This document shows, piece after piece, positions 1 to 12,777 of a stretch of DNA of 64,000 bases. Numbering within the stretch: the first letter of the stretch is position 1; each line of letters begins with the position of its first letter. The notes beneath the pieces are model-generated. The model had not been told where the DNA came from, did not search any database, and saw only the letters and a program-made list of their open reading frames with translations. Source of the stretch: Benincasa hispida (Eukaryota; Streptophyta; Magnoliopsida; Cucurbitales; Cucurbitaceae); assembly GCF_009727055.1 (NCBI RefSeq), contig NC_052357.1, positions 6,400,881-6,464,880 on the forward strand. The letters run 5' to 3'. The translations under genes and the position numbers were made by a program.

Positions 1-583
1 CTCATGATTTGAGTCTAAAAGTGGATAAGATGAGTGTTTTAAATGAAAATGAAGAATAGTGATAAGTGGATAAGATGAGTGGAGATGAATGGTGGATTAA
101 CTTCTCTCTAAGTAAGAAAAATAGGAAATGTGTCTGAGTGGATGTAAGCACAACTTGTAAATGCATACAAGCTTTCCTAAATCGGATCCAAGTATAAATC
201 TACCTTAGGTTTTCTTGTAAGTCCGAGGTCGAATTAAAGGATTCTAGGGTAATCTAACGCAAGTTTTGTTTTCAGTTCTAGTGCAGAGGGTTCTTGATTT
301 AGTTTAAGTGTGAGTTATTTACACTAATCCTAAATGCATGCATACAAGAAGAAATAGGAGTTTAGAGGGAAAAAGAGAAATTATGGATGAATGGTTTTAA
401 GTGATGATGATATGTGTTGATTCCAAGTGGGATTAACAAGCTTGTGTGAGTGCGGTGAAAGTGAGACGAAGATGATATGAATGCTTGATTACAAACTAAG
501 TGTATGTGTTATACGTTGGAGTTTTTATTCCTTAATTTATAATTAGTTCAACATTTCTCAATGCAAATGCCACATGTATTTCT

Positions 584-3500
584 TGTTAGGATTGGTATCC
601 TAATTCTCCCGAAGTCTCGTTGTTTGTAATGTATACACATTGTTTATGAATAAAATAAGAGTTATTTCATTCTGGCATTTACTCATATCCAATAAACAAA
701 GCTCCATGGTTATCGTATGTAAACTTAAGCATGTATATGAGATATACAAGTGGATCATGCCTTAAGTGATAACCTAAATAGGTCTGTAGTATAAGGATTA
801 ATGTGGGATACCTGATCTTGGTGACACTAAGGATACGACCCAGTTTGTAGAGGTTTGTAAGTGTTGTAAACTACTATAGATGGTATATCCTGACCATTCA
901 TGTGAAGAAATGCGGGCGGGGGTGTCCTATACAAAGAGTTTGTTTAAGATCGAACCACGAGATGATTTGTCTCTGTATATAACACCATTAATAATGGAGA
1001 CTTACATTTTACCAAACGACCATAGGCATGACCTCAATCTTGAGTGTTTTGGGAACTTCTGCCTTTGAGGGCAGTCTTTTGATTAGTATGGGTGAGAGTG
1101 GCTAGATTGCTAACTCAGCATGCCTACCATTTTGAGGACTTGTCTGATTTGGGAGCTGGGAACTCAATTACACAAGATAAAATTCACTCATTCCCCAAAG
1201 TAGGAGTAAGTAGATAGATTGCTCCCTTAAGGGCTGATTCCGGGGCTTGAACATAATGGTCATAACTTCTCTTTGGAAGAGAGGGCTCAATCATAGTAGA
1301 ACTATGACTTATGTTCATTAGAGGGATCAGTGGTACTTACGGAGTTAGATGTAACTGTAGGCGCATAACGGTTATGGGCTGAGTTGTACTTACGAGCGAT
1401 CTGTGAAGGGTTATTGCACTATTAATTGGTTAAGATGGACACATAATATATCTGCAGTAAGGAGAGTTCAGCTGTCTGTCTTTAGTGGAGTGCCTGGCAG
1501 TTAACGAATGATGGATCCCTTGACTAAAGAGTTTAGTCAGTTATTCACGTACCGTTGGAGTTTCGAGCTACAGGTTCATAAGGTCCCCTTGGTAGCTCAG
1601 AGGATTCAAGTTGAGGATCAGTTCTTGGTGTTGATTTGAAATGTTCAAATTGACAAGAGGTAATTTGATTATATATGATATGATTGACATGATGTATGAG
1701 ATACATCAAGTGGAAGGTTAATATAAATGAGATTTACATTAAGAACCATGGAATAGAAAAATAGCTATGGTTTATATGTTTCATGAGATGAAATATTAAA
1801 ACTATAGGTTATAAATATAATATGGTAAGTTGGTTATCATATATATTTATAATAATATTAATTATTCGATAATTATCTCTTTTTCTCTAATAACCAATTG
1901 AGTGGAAAATTATTGGTGGTTTCATGGTAACCGTGAGATAAAAGGAAAAATGTTTTCCTAAATTTAGAAGTTGTTGAATTGAGATTTCCATTCTCGGAAA
2001 TTACTCATGGAAAGATTGTCAAGTAAATTAGATTTACTAAACGACAGCTTGGAGAGACTAGACGATCGTGGAGTGTTTCTATACGATAGACACTCAGCTG
2101 ACCAATGAGCTAAACGAACGTGCAACTTTAGTTAAACGATCACATAGCATTTGTTAAATGATTGGGCATCGTCTATACAATAGACTTTGACATCTCTGAT
2201 AACGGGCAAAAATGCACGTTATTACAGTGCAAAGATATAAAACAATGAAGGATTGCGACGGTAAAAATATAAAAAATTGCATCCAAAAGCATTAAGTTTA
2301 GAACATTGTGATCGCATGCGTCCATCGCATTAAAGAAAATAACTTATGTATTTTATGCAGGAAAATGCACTGGCGCAAAGCGGAATTGCGATCCAAGGAA
2401 ATTAGCGTCCGAACGCATAAAAGATTACGACCGCAAGGTTATGCGATCATATGCGTTCGTGAAGATCTGCTCAAGAAGGTGGCTGCATTGAGACGACGCA
2501 TCAAGGTGGAAGCTTAATAAATCACAATGGAAAAGCTTATGACAATCTATTCCGAATTAAGTTGACAAGCCGTTAACGACACATTATTGCAAGTACACTC
2601 ATCTTTTTTGTGACAATTAATCAGCGTATCAGACATAGAATTAATGAGATCCCATCAATGCAATCATTTGAGAGAAAAGCTATTCACCCTGAAGCTCTAT
2701 AAATATCGAATGCCACCTTCGTTAAAGGAGTTCGGTTCTGCTATTCAAAATTTAGAGTTCGTCTTCACCATATACTTAGATTTTATATACTTAAAAGGCG
2801 GAAACGAGTGAAGGGAGAATACACCGAAAGATTGTCCTGGTTAACTCGGAAGAGTGCTCGGAAGTGTTAAGAACAGAGAGAGGGCCAACTCTTGCAGAAG
2901 CAAGAACATTCTTCGAGCATAGTAGAGAGACTCAGTGTAAAAGCCTTGGGATGCAAGACATTGCAACCAAACTTTCTATCCTTATTTTCCATTGTCATTC
3001 TGTATTCTGATCTTATTTATAAAATGAAATTTGCATCTCTATATCTGTTCACTCTCTTTACATTACGCATGAGTAACTAAACTGACGAATGGGTTGAGAA
3101 GTACTTAGCTAACATGACCTGAGATCTTCACTTTAGGCGATCATCTTATATTATGTATATGTCATTCGTCCTTTAGAGATGCTCAGAAGGGTGGTCTAAG
3201 GATAGAATCTAGGCTTGGAAAAGTCATATTAGAATCTAGGCTTGGGAGAGTCAGATTAGAACCGCATAATCAAGAGATAGAAGCTTAGGAATAAGTTCTA
3301 TTTGCTATTAACGCATTGCATGCACCCTACAGATAGGATATGATGGTATGCGGTCACCTTGTACCTGTGTGCATCATTCATCATCACATAGGCAAGAAAT
3401 ATAGACTTAGAAATAAGTTCTATAGACATCGTCGCATACATCGCACGCGTTCTTAAATTAAGAACTATAACATTTACATTGGAAGATGAATTGTTGTTGT

Positions 3501-4339
3501 ATGTATGTAGCATGATCGCATAGCTTGAACGCAATTTTAGGAAACACTAGCTAAATACCTTCTCAACTCATTACCCCGCATACTCATTACAACTTTTGTT
3601 GTTATTGACTCTTTTCTCAATTCCGCCGCATAGAATTTATACATTAAACAAACATACCAACCAACGCATTTTTTATTTGTCATCGCAAAGTCATCAGAAA
3701 TCACCGTCACATACTGTTTCCATAATCCCTGTGTTCGACCTTGGGCTTACCAGGCAACTTAGTAGGGTTTATACTTGGATCTTGCTAAGAAAACTTGCAT
3801 GCACAATACATACTCCACCATCACATTCTACACCATTATTTCATCGCATTAACCACGAATCAATCTCCCACTTGCTCAATCGTTTACACAATTGTTCTCC
3901 TCCGATCTCGTCCTCTAAGTCCACATAGAGCCCACACTTCTCGATTCTCACACCGAGAATACCAAGGTAACCATTGTGGTGGTGTCATACTTAACTCGAC
4001 ACTAGTCGAGGTTCTGTGAAGGCTGTTTGTTGTGTTCATGGTGTTTGTGATCTTGAAGATCGCTCTGTTCGAGTTCGCTGTGATCGTGTAGTGTAGCGGT
4101 CGTGGTCTACAAGTACAGACTTGCAAGTTTTCGAGCATTCGTGATCAAGGGTGTTGAAGATGAGTCTTCAAAGGTATGTGAATTCTTCCCTTGATCATTT
4201 AGTAAAACATGTTGTAATTTCGATTTATGCATAACTTGTTGTTTCCGTTTATGACTGTAATTGTGTATGTTCATATACGATTGAAATTTGGAACGATCCT
4301 TCCGTTGCTTATAGAAATTCTCATGTCCGATTTCCTTCA
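584..4339 (+). mobile_element. Family B LTR copy 1 (B1), inserted in A1 and split by A2
   Basis: The element begins TGTTAGG at 584 and ends TTCCTTCA at 4339. Copy B2 (9026-11092, inverted) begins TGTTGGGG and also ends TTCCTTCA. The flanks TTTCT (579-583) and TTCCT (4340-4344) look like a 5-bp target duplication with one later mutation. Family A LTR A2 interrupts it at 2197-3862. When A2 and one ATCTC are removed, the B1 sequence reads through and matches B2 across the joint ('CTCCCACTTGCT'). Only LTR sequence is present, with no gag or pol, so it is a solo LTR. Copia is the likeliest superfamily but nothing here proves it. Confidence 0.8.
2197..3862 (+). mobile_element. Family A solo LTR (A2)
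   Basis: This 1666-bp segment begins TGATAACGGG and ends CACGAATCA. It is flanked by a perfect 5-bp target duplication, ATCTC (2192-2196 and 3863-3867). It carries the 'CCCTGTGTTCGACC' block near 3727 that is shared with the other family A copies and is common in plant gypsy LTRs. It has no second LTR and no coding region, so it is a solo LTR left by LTR-LTR recombination. It is the youngest layer of the 5-5337 nest because it interrupts B1, which interrupts A1. Confidence 0.85.
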
Positions 4340-5337
4340 TTCCTATCTCTAGGGTGCATGCGTTGGGTAAAAAGAATAGATTAAGGATGCAAGTGACTTT
4401 ATCTCTAAACCTACTATGCACTCTGTCTTGCGTTCTGTAGTTAAATTGCTCTCTCAACTGGTTCAACTACTTAGTAACTTTAATCAGTTGATCATGATGA
4501 TTTAAGCAGGGATTTCAAGTATTCATTAAGTCAGAGAACTAGCAAACACAAACATATTCAAGCGTAAACAGATGGATAAATAATGAATGACCAAAGACAA
4601 GATTAAATTAAAGATAGAAAATGTTTGTACAACAATCTTAGCTTAACAAAATGAAGTGAGAAATGGAAATAAGATGTAAAAAGAGAGAAGTCAAGCCGCA
4701 AAATTTAATATCTTGTTCTCTGTGGCTCGATTTTAATGCTCATTTCAACCAACTTGGTAAAGAAGTGATGAAGATTCCTCTTTCGAGCTTTATCTCCAAC
4801 AACTCCTCTTGATCAACTGTGAAAATGGAACCTTCCCTCCTATCTCCTTCTTGCAAATAGAAAAATTGAACTAAAAATGCTAACTATTTGGCTCTCTAAA
4901 ACGTCTAAGTGTTTGATTGTTTAACTCTGTAACCCTTTTTCTTCAGCAGCTGACTTCCCCTCTAATAGGCAACTCCAACCAACTTGTGATAAGACGCATT
5001 AAATTCCATACCCTGAGTCAGCCATTTGCCACCTCTGAGACATTCAAACGCTGCCAATCAGATGCTCATACCTGCAAATGGTGATTTGATAGAAAAAGCA
5101 CGAACCAACGTATCTCTTCTGCGTCGAATATTTTTAGATGCATGTCTATGCGTTAGCCTGGTCTGCAAACTTTTGTATAAGTGAAGCAGATTTTAATAGA
5201 AAGGCTACTTTCGTATAAGTTAACAATGTGTGAGGAATCCTATGCATTTTTCCTTAGAATGAATGCGTTTTTATCACTAAAGATCCCAATTGTCCTAACT
5301 TTTAAGGGACAATAACCTGTATTTCTACAAGTTATCA

Positions 5338-5511
5338 CATTGCCTCAAATTCAAATTTGATCTCCTTTCATACTTCACAAGCAACAGCTAGTTTGGGACT
5401 CCATTTACTATCCTCACAGATAATTTCATTACCCTCACGAGCAAGATCACGTCCCTCATTACGAGCTTGTACACATGCTTCTAGAGCTACTCGATTAGCT
5501 ACGACACCAGG
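5338..5511 (-). pseudogene. rbcL: Fragment of plastid rbcL (Rubisco large subunit C-terminal end)
   Basis: The minus strand encodes a clear match to the C-terminal region of the Rubisco large subunit. It runs from [20 protein letters not shown] through the '[12 protein letters not shown]' block, then SKWSP and KEIKFEFEAM. The expected Trp codon of CEVWKEIKFEFEA is TGA, and other residues have changed, so the copy is dead. Residues upstream of PGVV do not resemble rbcL, so the fragment is joined to other DNA. LTR A1 begins immediately after the final GCAATG and has removed or displaced the last codons. This is plastid DNA now in the nucleus, either direct or by way of mitochondrial DNA, which often carries plastid pieces. 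Confidence 0.85.
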
Positions 5512-8257
5512 TATAGTTAGTAAGCCAAGTGCAAGTTCATTGGCCCTCTCAAAATAGCCACTTTTCCACCAGATGGAAGAAATCCAAAGGTCTTGAATTG
5601 CCATCAATCAACAATGTGAATGGTTAAGCCCTGTCCGTTATAGGCGTTCGAATATTGATCGGTCTTGGTTTGACATGGTTTACGCATTACTAGTTCATAA
5701 AAGAGTTAATATCTCCATTAGCTAAACTCTCTTTTACCCTGCCTTTGGACTCATATTTTTTTTGTACACAATCAGTGGAGTCCTTTCTGACATATGTTGC
5801 AATGTAATCAATAGGATGCTCTTACTTTTTCAATGTAATCAATAGCATGCTCTTACTTTGTCTTTCCCTTAATAAGTCATCAAATTTGGTGCTTTGTGGT
5901 CTGGAAAGAGGAGGACTCAATGATTATTTGTTCGCCTGAACCAGAAGTCAAAATTTTGATAGATAGGGATCCCATAAAAACTTCTTTCAGGGAATGGGCC
6001 AGAAGCAGCTCGAATAACATTCATAGCATTCCATTCGACGATATTTAATCGAATAGAGAAGTCTTACTTTCTAACAAAGAACCGACAGAGTTTGCTGCTT
6101 TAGGCACGACCTGGACTTTCCCCGTACCTTTTTATGTACATCCCTTTAGTAGTGCACTTTAAACCCCCGGTCTTCTGCCTACCCTTGCCTCTAGTTGGCA
6201 AAAATGAAGGGGTTGACACAGCCATCGAGATTGAACTGGCAACCCTTAATAATATTATTTACCAATTATGTATAATTGACAAACAAACATCTTTAAAGCA
6301 AGAAAAAAGTTCACTTTTGGACATGTGGAAGCATGTAAAGCAAAGAATCCTAACTTAAAAACAAAAGGAATTAGCCTAGATGAGAACCTCAGACTAAGAG
6401 GGTCCAAGATTGCTTCGTCGAATGGGCTAGCTTTTTCTTTTAGAGATCTACGTGAATCAAAAAGGAAGTTTTAAAATCACTACTTAAACCATAACCCTAC
6501 TCAGCGTAATATAGAGGTAATTATGGTAGAACAGGCCGATCTGGTCTTTCACAATAAAGTGATAGGTGGAACTGCCATTAAACGACTTATTAGTAGATTA
6601 ATAGATCACTTTGGAATGGCATATACACCACACATCTTGGAAGATGTCGTTTCCATACTTGAATCAATTCAAATTTTAGTATCTTGCTTCTACGATGTCC
6701 CGTCCTTTCTTTATGCATATCCATATACATAGCTAGACACAAAGGTGTACAATTCGGCCAATATCTAGTGTTCTCGTTGTTCATTCACTAATTGTTCTCT
6801 TACTTGCTCTAGTGGCTGGCAAAAGCCAACCAAGAGGGGAGAACAAATGGCTTAGGAATCGATTGGTTTCGAGCAAACTCATAAAGCTGCAGCTCTGAGG
6901 ACAGTAAGTCTGTTTGATTTGTTCGGATTCGTGAACCTAGGATTAACATCAAAGGTTTCATTCCATTGCCCGACTCGAATCGTAATGAGGAGGTTGAATG
7001 TTTGCCAATCCTAGATCTTGCAGTTATCCTTAATATGTTGCTGCTCAAAGCCTTAGATTTCATGCCCCATAAGGAGAAAGAACTCATGTCGGATATAAAG
7101 CAAGGATCACTGATGGTGAATCACATTCCACCCGATTTAGAAGATAGTAGTTCATGCCTGGTAAAGTCCAATCAATCAGATTTTATTAGCTTATTCCAAA
7201 GTAATTGAAAAGTCCCCCTTCCTAGCTACTAGGACTAGAGGACTAAATATCATGGTTGTAGGTCAACCTGTATGGAATGAAGAGAAAGAAAGCAGAATAA
7301 GGAGAGAGAGAAGGTCAAGAGAGGGAGCAAACTACCAAATCGACTAAGGCCGTTGCAGGTGACTTGAGAATGACGTTAAGTCCCTTTTCCTGAAAATAGA
7401 TTGGAGATCTCACTTTCTCAAGTCATACGTCATTTGGTCTAGGCCCAGGAAAGGAGGGCTTGATGGGAATAGGGAAGACGGGTGGATTATAGAGCTAGGG
7501 AAAATCAGATCGACCTTTCAGATTTCCTCTTGTGGAGGGGAGAAAACTTATTTTTCATTTGAGATAGGGGGAGCTATTGTGAAGCAGTCAAAGGCAGAAG
7601 AAGCAAATAGCTTCTACCGAGTTCCACAATAGCTACTTAGCTTAGTAGCTCAATTATTTCGTCTGGCATGACTCCGGGAGTTGAATCTATCCTCTGAGTT
7701 GGATGTCTTAGATTCAGACAGATTTTCTCTCACTCTGGATTTCTGTTTAAGACTTTAGAGCAATGAGACGGAAGGAAAAAAGGCTCTTAGCTAAAGGTAT
7801 ATTGTCTCGCCTTTCAAAAGCGGTGGGAACAATTGAGAACAAAGTGGCGAACAAGTGCGTAACCGATGGGAATCTGTCGAACAGTTCGGGCCAAATCCTT
7901 AAGAAAGCTAAAAAGAACTGCTTGATGAGCCTACATAGTATTAGGTCATTGGTTAGTAAAAAGAAAAAGGAGGACCTTTACTAATCCTTTCATGAAGAGA
8001 TTGACAATTGATCTTCACTTTTGGCGAGACTTTGAAATAATAGAATAACGGATCGGGGATTTAGCTTGAGTGGGAGCACCCTGACTTATTAGTCAAGCTT
8101 TGACCCAACCTTAGACATTCTAAGATTTTTTTTTTTTTCAAATCTTCTAGTCCGGAGAAAGGAAAAAGAATTTCACGTTCTTCCTTTCGCTTTTGGGAAG
8201 GGAACAAATCAAAGTTTAATTCACTTTATTTCAACTATAAAAAAGTCACTTTCCAAT
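5512..8257. other. Probable organelle-derived DNA, first segment
   Basis: This stretch is less AT-rich than the surrounding intergenic DNA and lacks its poly-A/T runs and MITEs. It holds several short open frames, for example 6523-6732, 6966-7208 and 7763-7984. I recognise none of them as a protein. Its texture resembles plant mitochondrial intergenic DNA, and it adjoins the rbcL fragment. Mitochondrial origin is an inference. The segment resumes after LTR A3 at 11897. Confidence 0.4.
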
Positions 8258-9025
8258 TGATAACTTGTAAAAATATAAGTTATTGTCTCTTAAAAGTTGA
8301 GACAATTAAGATCTTTAGTGATGAAAATGCATTCATTCTAAGGAAAAATGCATAGAATTCCTTACACATTGTTAACTCATACAAAAGTAGTCTTTCTGTT
8401 AAAATTCGCTTCACTAATGCATCTTATTGATGGATTTCGAGAAATTTTACTTAGTGTTGCAGACCAGGCTAACGCAAGGACATGCGTTCAAAGATGTTTG
8501 ACATAAAAGAAATACATTGGTTCACACTTTTTCTATCAAATCAGCACTTGAAGGTTTGGACATCTGACTAGCGGCATCTGAAAACCTCAAAGATGGCAGG
8601 CGGCTAACCAAGGTATGGAATTTAATACGTCTTGTCACAAGTTGCTAAAGAAATGCCTACAAAAAGGGAAGCTTGTTGCTAAGTGAAAAGAAATGGGAGA
8701 AAATTAGATAACCTAGAGAAATCAGATAGCTAGTAGAGCTCTACCTTTTGCAAGAAGGAGATAGGAGGAAAGATCCATTGTCGTTGTTGATAAAAGAGGA
8801 GTTGTTGGAGATTAAGCTCAAGAGAGGATTCTTCATTATTTCTTCACCAAGTTGTTGAAACAAGCATTAAATCGAGCCAAAGAGGACAAGAGATTGAACT
8901 CTGCAGCTTGACTTCTTTCTTTTTTCGCCTTACTTTCATTTATCATTCCATTTAATTAAAATGAGATTGCTATAAAAACATTTGCTATTTTTAATTCAAT
9001 CTTACCTTTAATCACTCATCATTTG

Positions 9026-11092
9026 TGAAGGAATTCTTATTCAAGAGTACCTACGAGCAGAAGCGGATCTTTCCAATTCATTGTGACAGAATTACTGCAT
9101 ATACATTCAAACATACTTTCATAATGCTAAAGAGATCAAGAAATCATACCAGATGAAGATTTCTTCTTCACAGCGAGTCTGAAGCCCAACCGTCTACCTC
9201 AAACAATCACCACTAAGACAGAAGGAAACGGAGAAGACAACACCACTTAGAGCCCTCAGTAGATTGAGAATCCAAAGTGTAGGCTTTGTTCGAATTTGGT
9301 AGAAGGGAGGAGGAAGAGAGACCGTACACAATAATCAAGCAAGTGGGAGAAGAGGTCGTCTATCGCATAGACAAAATGCTTGATCATTTAGGTAAAATAT
9401 ATGATCGTGTAGGAAAAGTAAACGATCGTGTAAGAAAAGGTAAATGATCGTGTAGGAAAAGTGAGCGATCGTCTGAACGATCGCATAGGAAAAACTAAAC
9501 AATCGTCTATACGATCGTTTAGTAAATACCGGGAGCTAAACGATTGCTTAGGAAAAAGGTAAACGGTCGTTTAGATAATAGCGTGCGACGGTGTAATCGA
9601 TAGCAATATCGTATATGTAAGCAATCGTGCAGTCACTATCGTATAGGCACTGATTTTCTAAACGATGACACTATCTTTTCGCAATGTTCGTGCACTCCGA
9701 GATCAACACATCGTCCACTATTTATAATGCACTCATTCGTTATTTAGAACGAAGAGGCACCTTCCCATTTCCTTTATAACCGTCCAATGAATGTGATCTT
9801 ATCATATTCATAACATATAATTAATATCATATATTAATTATAATATTTTTCTCTACTAGATATAAATCATATTTATATCCAATTTCCTCCAAATTAATGT
9901 ATCTCATACATAAAATTAATTATATCATATTTAATTATCTCGTTCAATTATATCATATATAATCGAACTCCCTCTTGTCAATTTGAACATTTCAAACTGA
10001 CCCAAAAACTGATTCTCAACTTGTATCCAAGCTACCAAGAGGACCTTATGCACCTATGGTTTGAAGCTCCAATGGTAAGTGAATAGCTGATTAAACTCTT
10101 TAGTCACGATATCCACCATCCGTTAACTACTAAGCATTCCACTAAAGACAGACAATTGAACTCTTCTTGCCATAGATATATTTCTATGTCCATTGGATAT
10201 AACCAATCATCAGTACGATGACCCTTCACAAATGCTCGTAATTACACCAGGCCAATTTACCGTTTTGCCCCTGTAATTACATCTTCCTCCTTAAGTACCA
10301 CTGTTCCCTTTAATGAACAATACAACATAGTCCTACTATGTGTGAACACCTCTCGGGCCATGAGAAGGTGCATGACGCCACATCGTTCAAGCCTCGAGAC
10401 CAGCCCTTAAGAAAGCAATCTATCTACTTAACCCAACTTTGGGGAAGGAGTGAACTCCATTTTGTGAAGCTGAGTTTCCAGCTCCCAAATCAGACGAATC
10501 CTTAAAATGGTAGGTTTGAGTCGACGTTCTGGCCACTCACACCTATGCAAATCAAAGAACCGCCCTCAATAGCAGGAGTTCCCAACTCACTCAGGATTGA
10601 GGTCATGTTACCTATTGTCATCCTACTAAAGTGAAGTGTCAGTCATGAACGGTGTTATATAATGAGACGTTAACACTTCGTGGTCAGGTCTTATACAAAC
10701 TCTTTGTATAGGATGCCCCCGCTCGCATGTCCCCTACACAAATGATCAGAATCAGACCATCTGTGACAAGTCACAACAATTATGACTATTCCACAAAACG
10801 GGTCGCATCCGTAGCGTTACCATGATAAGGTTTTCCTCTTATATCCATATACTATAGACCATTTTGGTTATCACTCAAGACATGATCCACGTGTATGTCA
10901 CCACATACATGCTTAAGTTACATACAGATAACCAGGGATATTAAGTTTATTGGTTTGTGGTAAAATGAAAAACATCTAAATGTGCAAAGTCAAGTAGTGA
11001 AGTAAATATCATTTGTATTATACATCACAAGTGTTCGTACAAAGTTGTTTATAAACTACTGGACACGAGACTTTAGGGCACAAACCCCAACA
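9026..11092 (-). mobile_element. Family B solo LTR (B2)
   Basis: Read on the minus strand, it begins TGTTGGGGTTTGTGCCC at 11092 and ends AATTCCTTCA at 9026, 2067 bp in all. The flanking direct repeat is ATTTG (9021-9025 and 11093-11097), a perfect 5-bp duplication. It shows the TG...CA ends of an LTR and carries no gag or pol, so it is a solo LTR. It matches B1 in opposite orientation, including the segment near 10700 with 'ATACAAACTCTTTGTATAGG'. The insertion falls inside family A LTR A3. Confidence 0.85.
9380..9600. repeat. Degenerate GATCGT-rich minisatellite inside LTR B2
   Basis: Units of about 20 bp built on 'AACGATCGTGTAGGAAAAG' recur with variation (GATCGTGTAAG, GATCGCATAGG, GATCGTCTATAC). 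Many contain CGATCG or GATC palindromes. A shorter, more diverged set of CGATCGT/CGATAG motifs lies at the corresponding place in B1 (about 2040-2180). The array therefore belongs to the LTR family and is not a local accident. Confidence 0.7.
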
Positions 11093-11896
11093 ATTTGTTC
11101 ATCTGTTTACATTTAAATTTGTATATGGTTGCTGATTTTTTTTTTTTTTAACTTGATGAATGCTTGAATTCCATGCGTCAATCATCCTGATCAGTTGATT
11201 GAAGTTATCAAGTAGTTAAACCATTAAAAATAACAACTATATAACGCATCGAGTCATAGCACATAGTAGGTTTAGAGATAAAATTACTTGTGTTTTTGTC
11301 TGTTTCTGTGACCAACGCATGCACCCTAGAGATAGGAATACATGTGGCATCTGCATTGAAAAATGTTGAACTAATTATGATGTAAGGAACAGAAACTCCA
11401 ACACATAACACATACATTCAGTTTGTAAACAATGATTTATATCATCTTCATCTTATCTTCATTGCGCTTACATTGGCTTGTTCAACCCACTTGTAATCAA
11501 CGCATATCGCCATAACTTAGCACTATTCAACCATAACTTCCCCCTTTTGTCTTCTGAACTCCTAAATCTTCTTGTATATGTGCATTGAGGATGTGTGTAA
11601 ATAATCTTCACTTACATTAATTTAGGAACTCTACAATTGAGATAAATGCAAAGTATGCATTAAACTGTCATAAAATCCCTGTGTTCGACCCTAGACTAAC
11701 TAGGAAACCTGAGTTAGATTTATACTTTGACCTGATTTAGGAAAGCTTGTACCAATTACAAGTGTGCTTGCATTCACCCCAACGCATCACCTACCTTTCT
11801 CACTTAGAAAGAAGTTAATCTGTCATACATCTTCATTCATCTTATCCACATATCACTATTCTCCATTTTCATTAGACTCAAATCACGAGGCGAACA

Positions 11897-12777
11897 CCAA
11901 TATTAATAATAAAAATGGAAAGATCTTTTGGGACTTATCATACTCTTCGCAATCATATTTATTTTACAAATTATCATAAACACAAATTAATAACTTATCT
12001 AAGTTAATACTTGTCTTTCAATCTCACGAAACATCTCGTTTTCTTAAGAATGAAATACAAGATTATTTTATTGGCATTGGGTCGAAAGTGTTAGTGAAAA
12101 ACCCTCTCCTATATAGGACTATATCCACTCTTCTTTGAGTGCCAAAGAAACAATGGTGCGCAAGAGTGCACTTCGTTTTCCCCAACCTATACAAGGGGTG
12201 TAATGAATAGAGATCTCCCAACAGCTGTCTTCTCTTCCAGACTGGGATGTGTAGACTCCACACGGGAGCAATTCGTGCTAATGTTGTGATCTTTCTTTGA
12301 CAAGAGAAGAAAGGGATGCTAACGAGCAAGAAAAGGCCCCTTCCTATAACAAGAGATAAGCTCAGACGCCTATACTAATATTCTTAAAGAGGGAGGCCCC
12401 GATAACACCATAGGTGTGAAGCATGGTAGGCCTATGCTGAGGGAGCATAACATAGAAGGGAAAGAGAGCTTGGACGTTGGAAGAGCTAGGGAAGGTCGGG
12501 TCATTTGACAAAAATGGAAGGCTCCAAGAGCTTCTTGGTCTGTAGTAGAAGAAACCTTGGACTTCTATCAGACTTATAGCATTGCCTTGTGAGCTCGCCA
12601 TTGAGGGTTGGCCTTATAGAAGATTGATAGACTTTCTTTCCCTACTTGGTATGCTTTCCTGCTTATCGCGCAACTAGCCAAAGAGGGGGAGGCAAGGGGC
12701 TCTCCATTTCTGGAAGATTGTGTCCAAGATCTGGTAATCTAAGCCTTGCTTCTTCTAATCGGCTCGTATTAGCCTTG
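11897..12777. other. Probable organelle-derived DNA, second segment
   Basis: After the A3 target duplication the same non-repetitive, less AT-rich sequence resumes. The minus-strand open frames at 12063-12329 and 12362-12601 have no family that I recognise. I see no intact gene. The segment ends at the CCTTG target site of LTR A4. Confidence 0.35.

Larger units (their letters stand above)
5..5337 (-). mobile_element. Family A LTR copy 1 (A1), split by a nested insertion
   Basis: This LTR runs on the minus strand from TGATAACTTG at 5337 to about position 5, where the window starts. It is interrupted by the B1 LTR at 584-4339, so its own sequence is 5-583 plus 4340-5337. Its two arms align, in order, with copy A3 (8258-11896) on the opposite strand. 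Shared landmarks include 'GCATGCACCCTAGAGATAGG' just before the break and a 'GTTTAGGAAAGCTTGTA'-like run near the far end. No internal coding region is attached. It is probably a solo or partial Ty3/gypsy LTR. The right flank CATTG (5338-5342) is the candidate target duplication; its partner would lie outside the window. Confidence 0.75.
8258..11896 (+). mobile_element. Family A solo LTR (A3), split by B2
   Basis: It begins TGATAACTTG at 8258 and ends GCGAACA at 11896. The 5-bp target duplication is CCAAT (8253-8257 and 11897-11901). The B2 LTR is inserted at 9026-11092, so the element's own length is about 1.57 kb. The 'CCCTGTGTTCGACCC' block lies near 11680. The copy aligns over its whole length with A1 in opposite orientation, so A1 and A3 form a large inverted pair about 2.9 kb apart. 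No coding sequence is attached. Confidence 0.85.

Noticed and set aside
880..1068. 62-codon plus-strand frame
   Set aside because: It lies in LTR B1 and has no counterpart in the homologous part of B2.
3298..4466. Minus- and plus-strand frames over 70 codons at 3298-4466
   Set aside because: They fall inside LTRs A1, A2 and B1, change frame freely and match no protein.
5..11896. A1 and A3 as the two LTRs of a single element around 5338-8257
   Set aside because: They are in opposite orientation. A3 has its own target duplication (CCAAT), and the DNA between them includes an rbcL fragment, not gag-pol.
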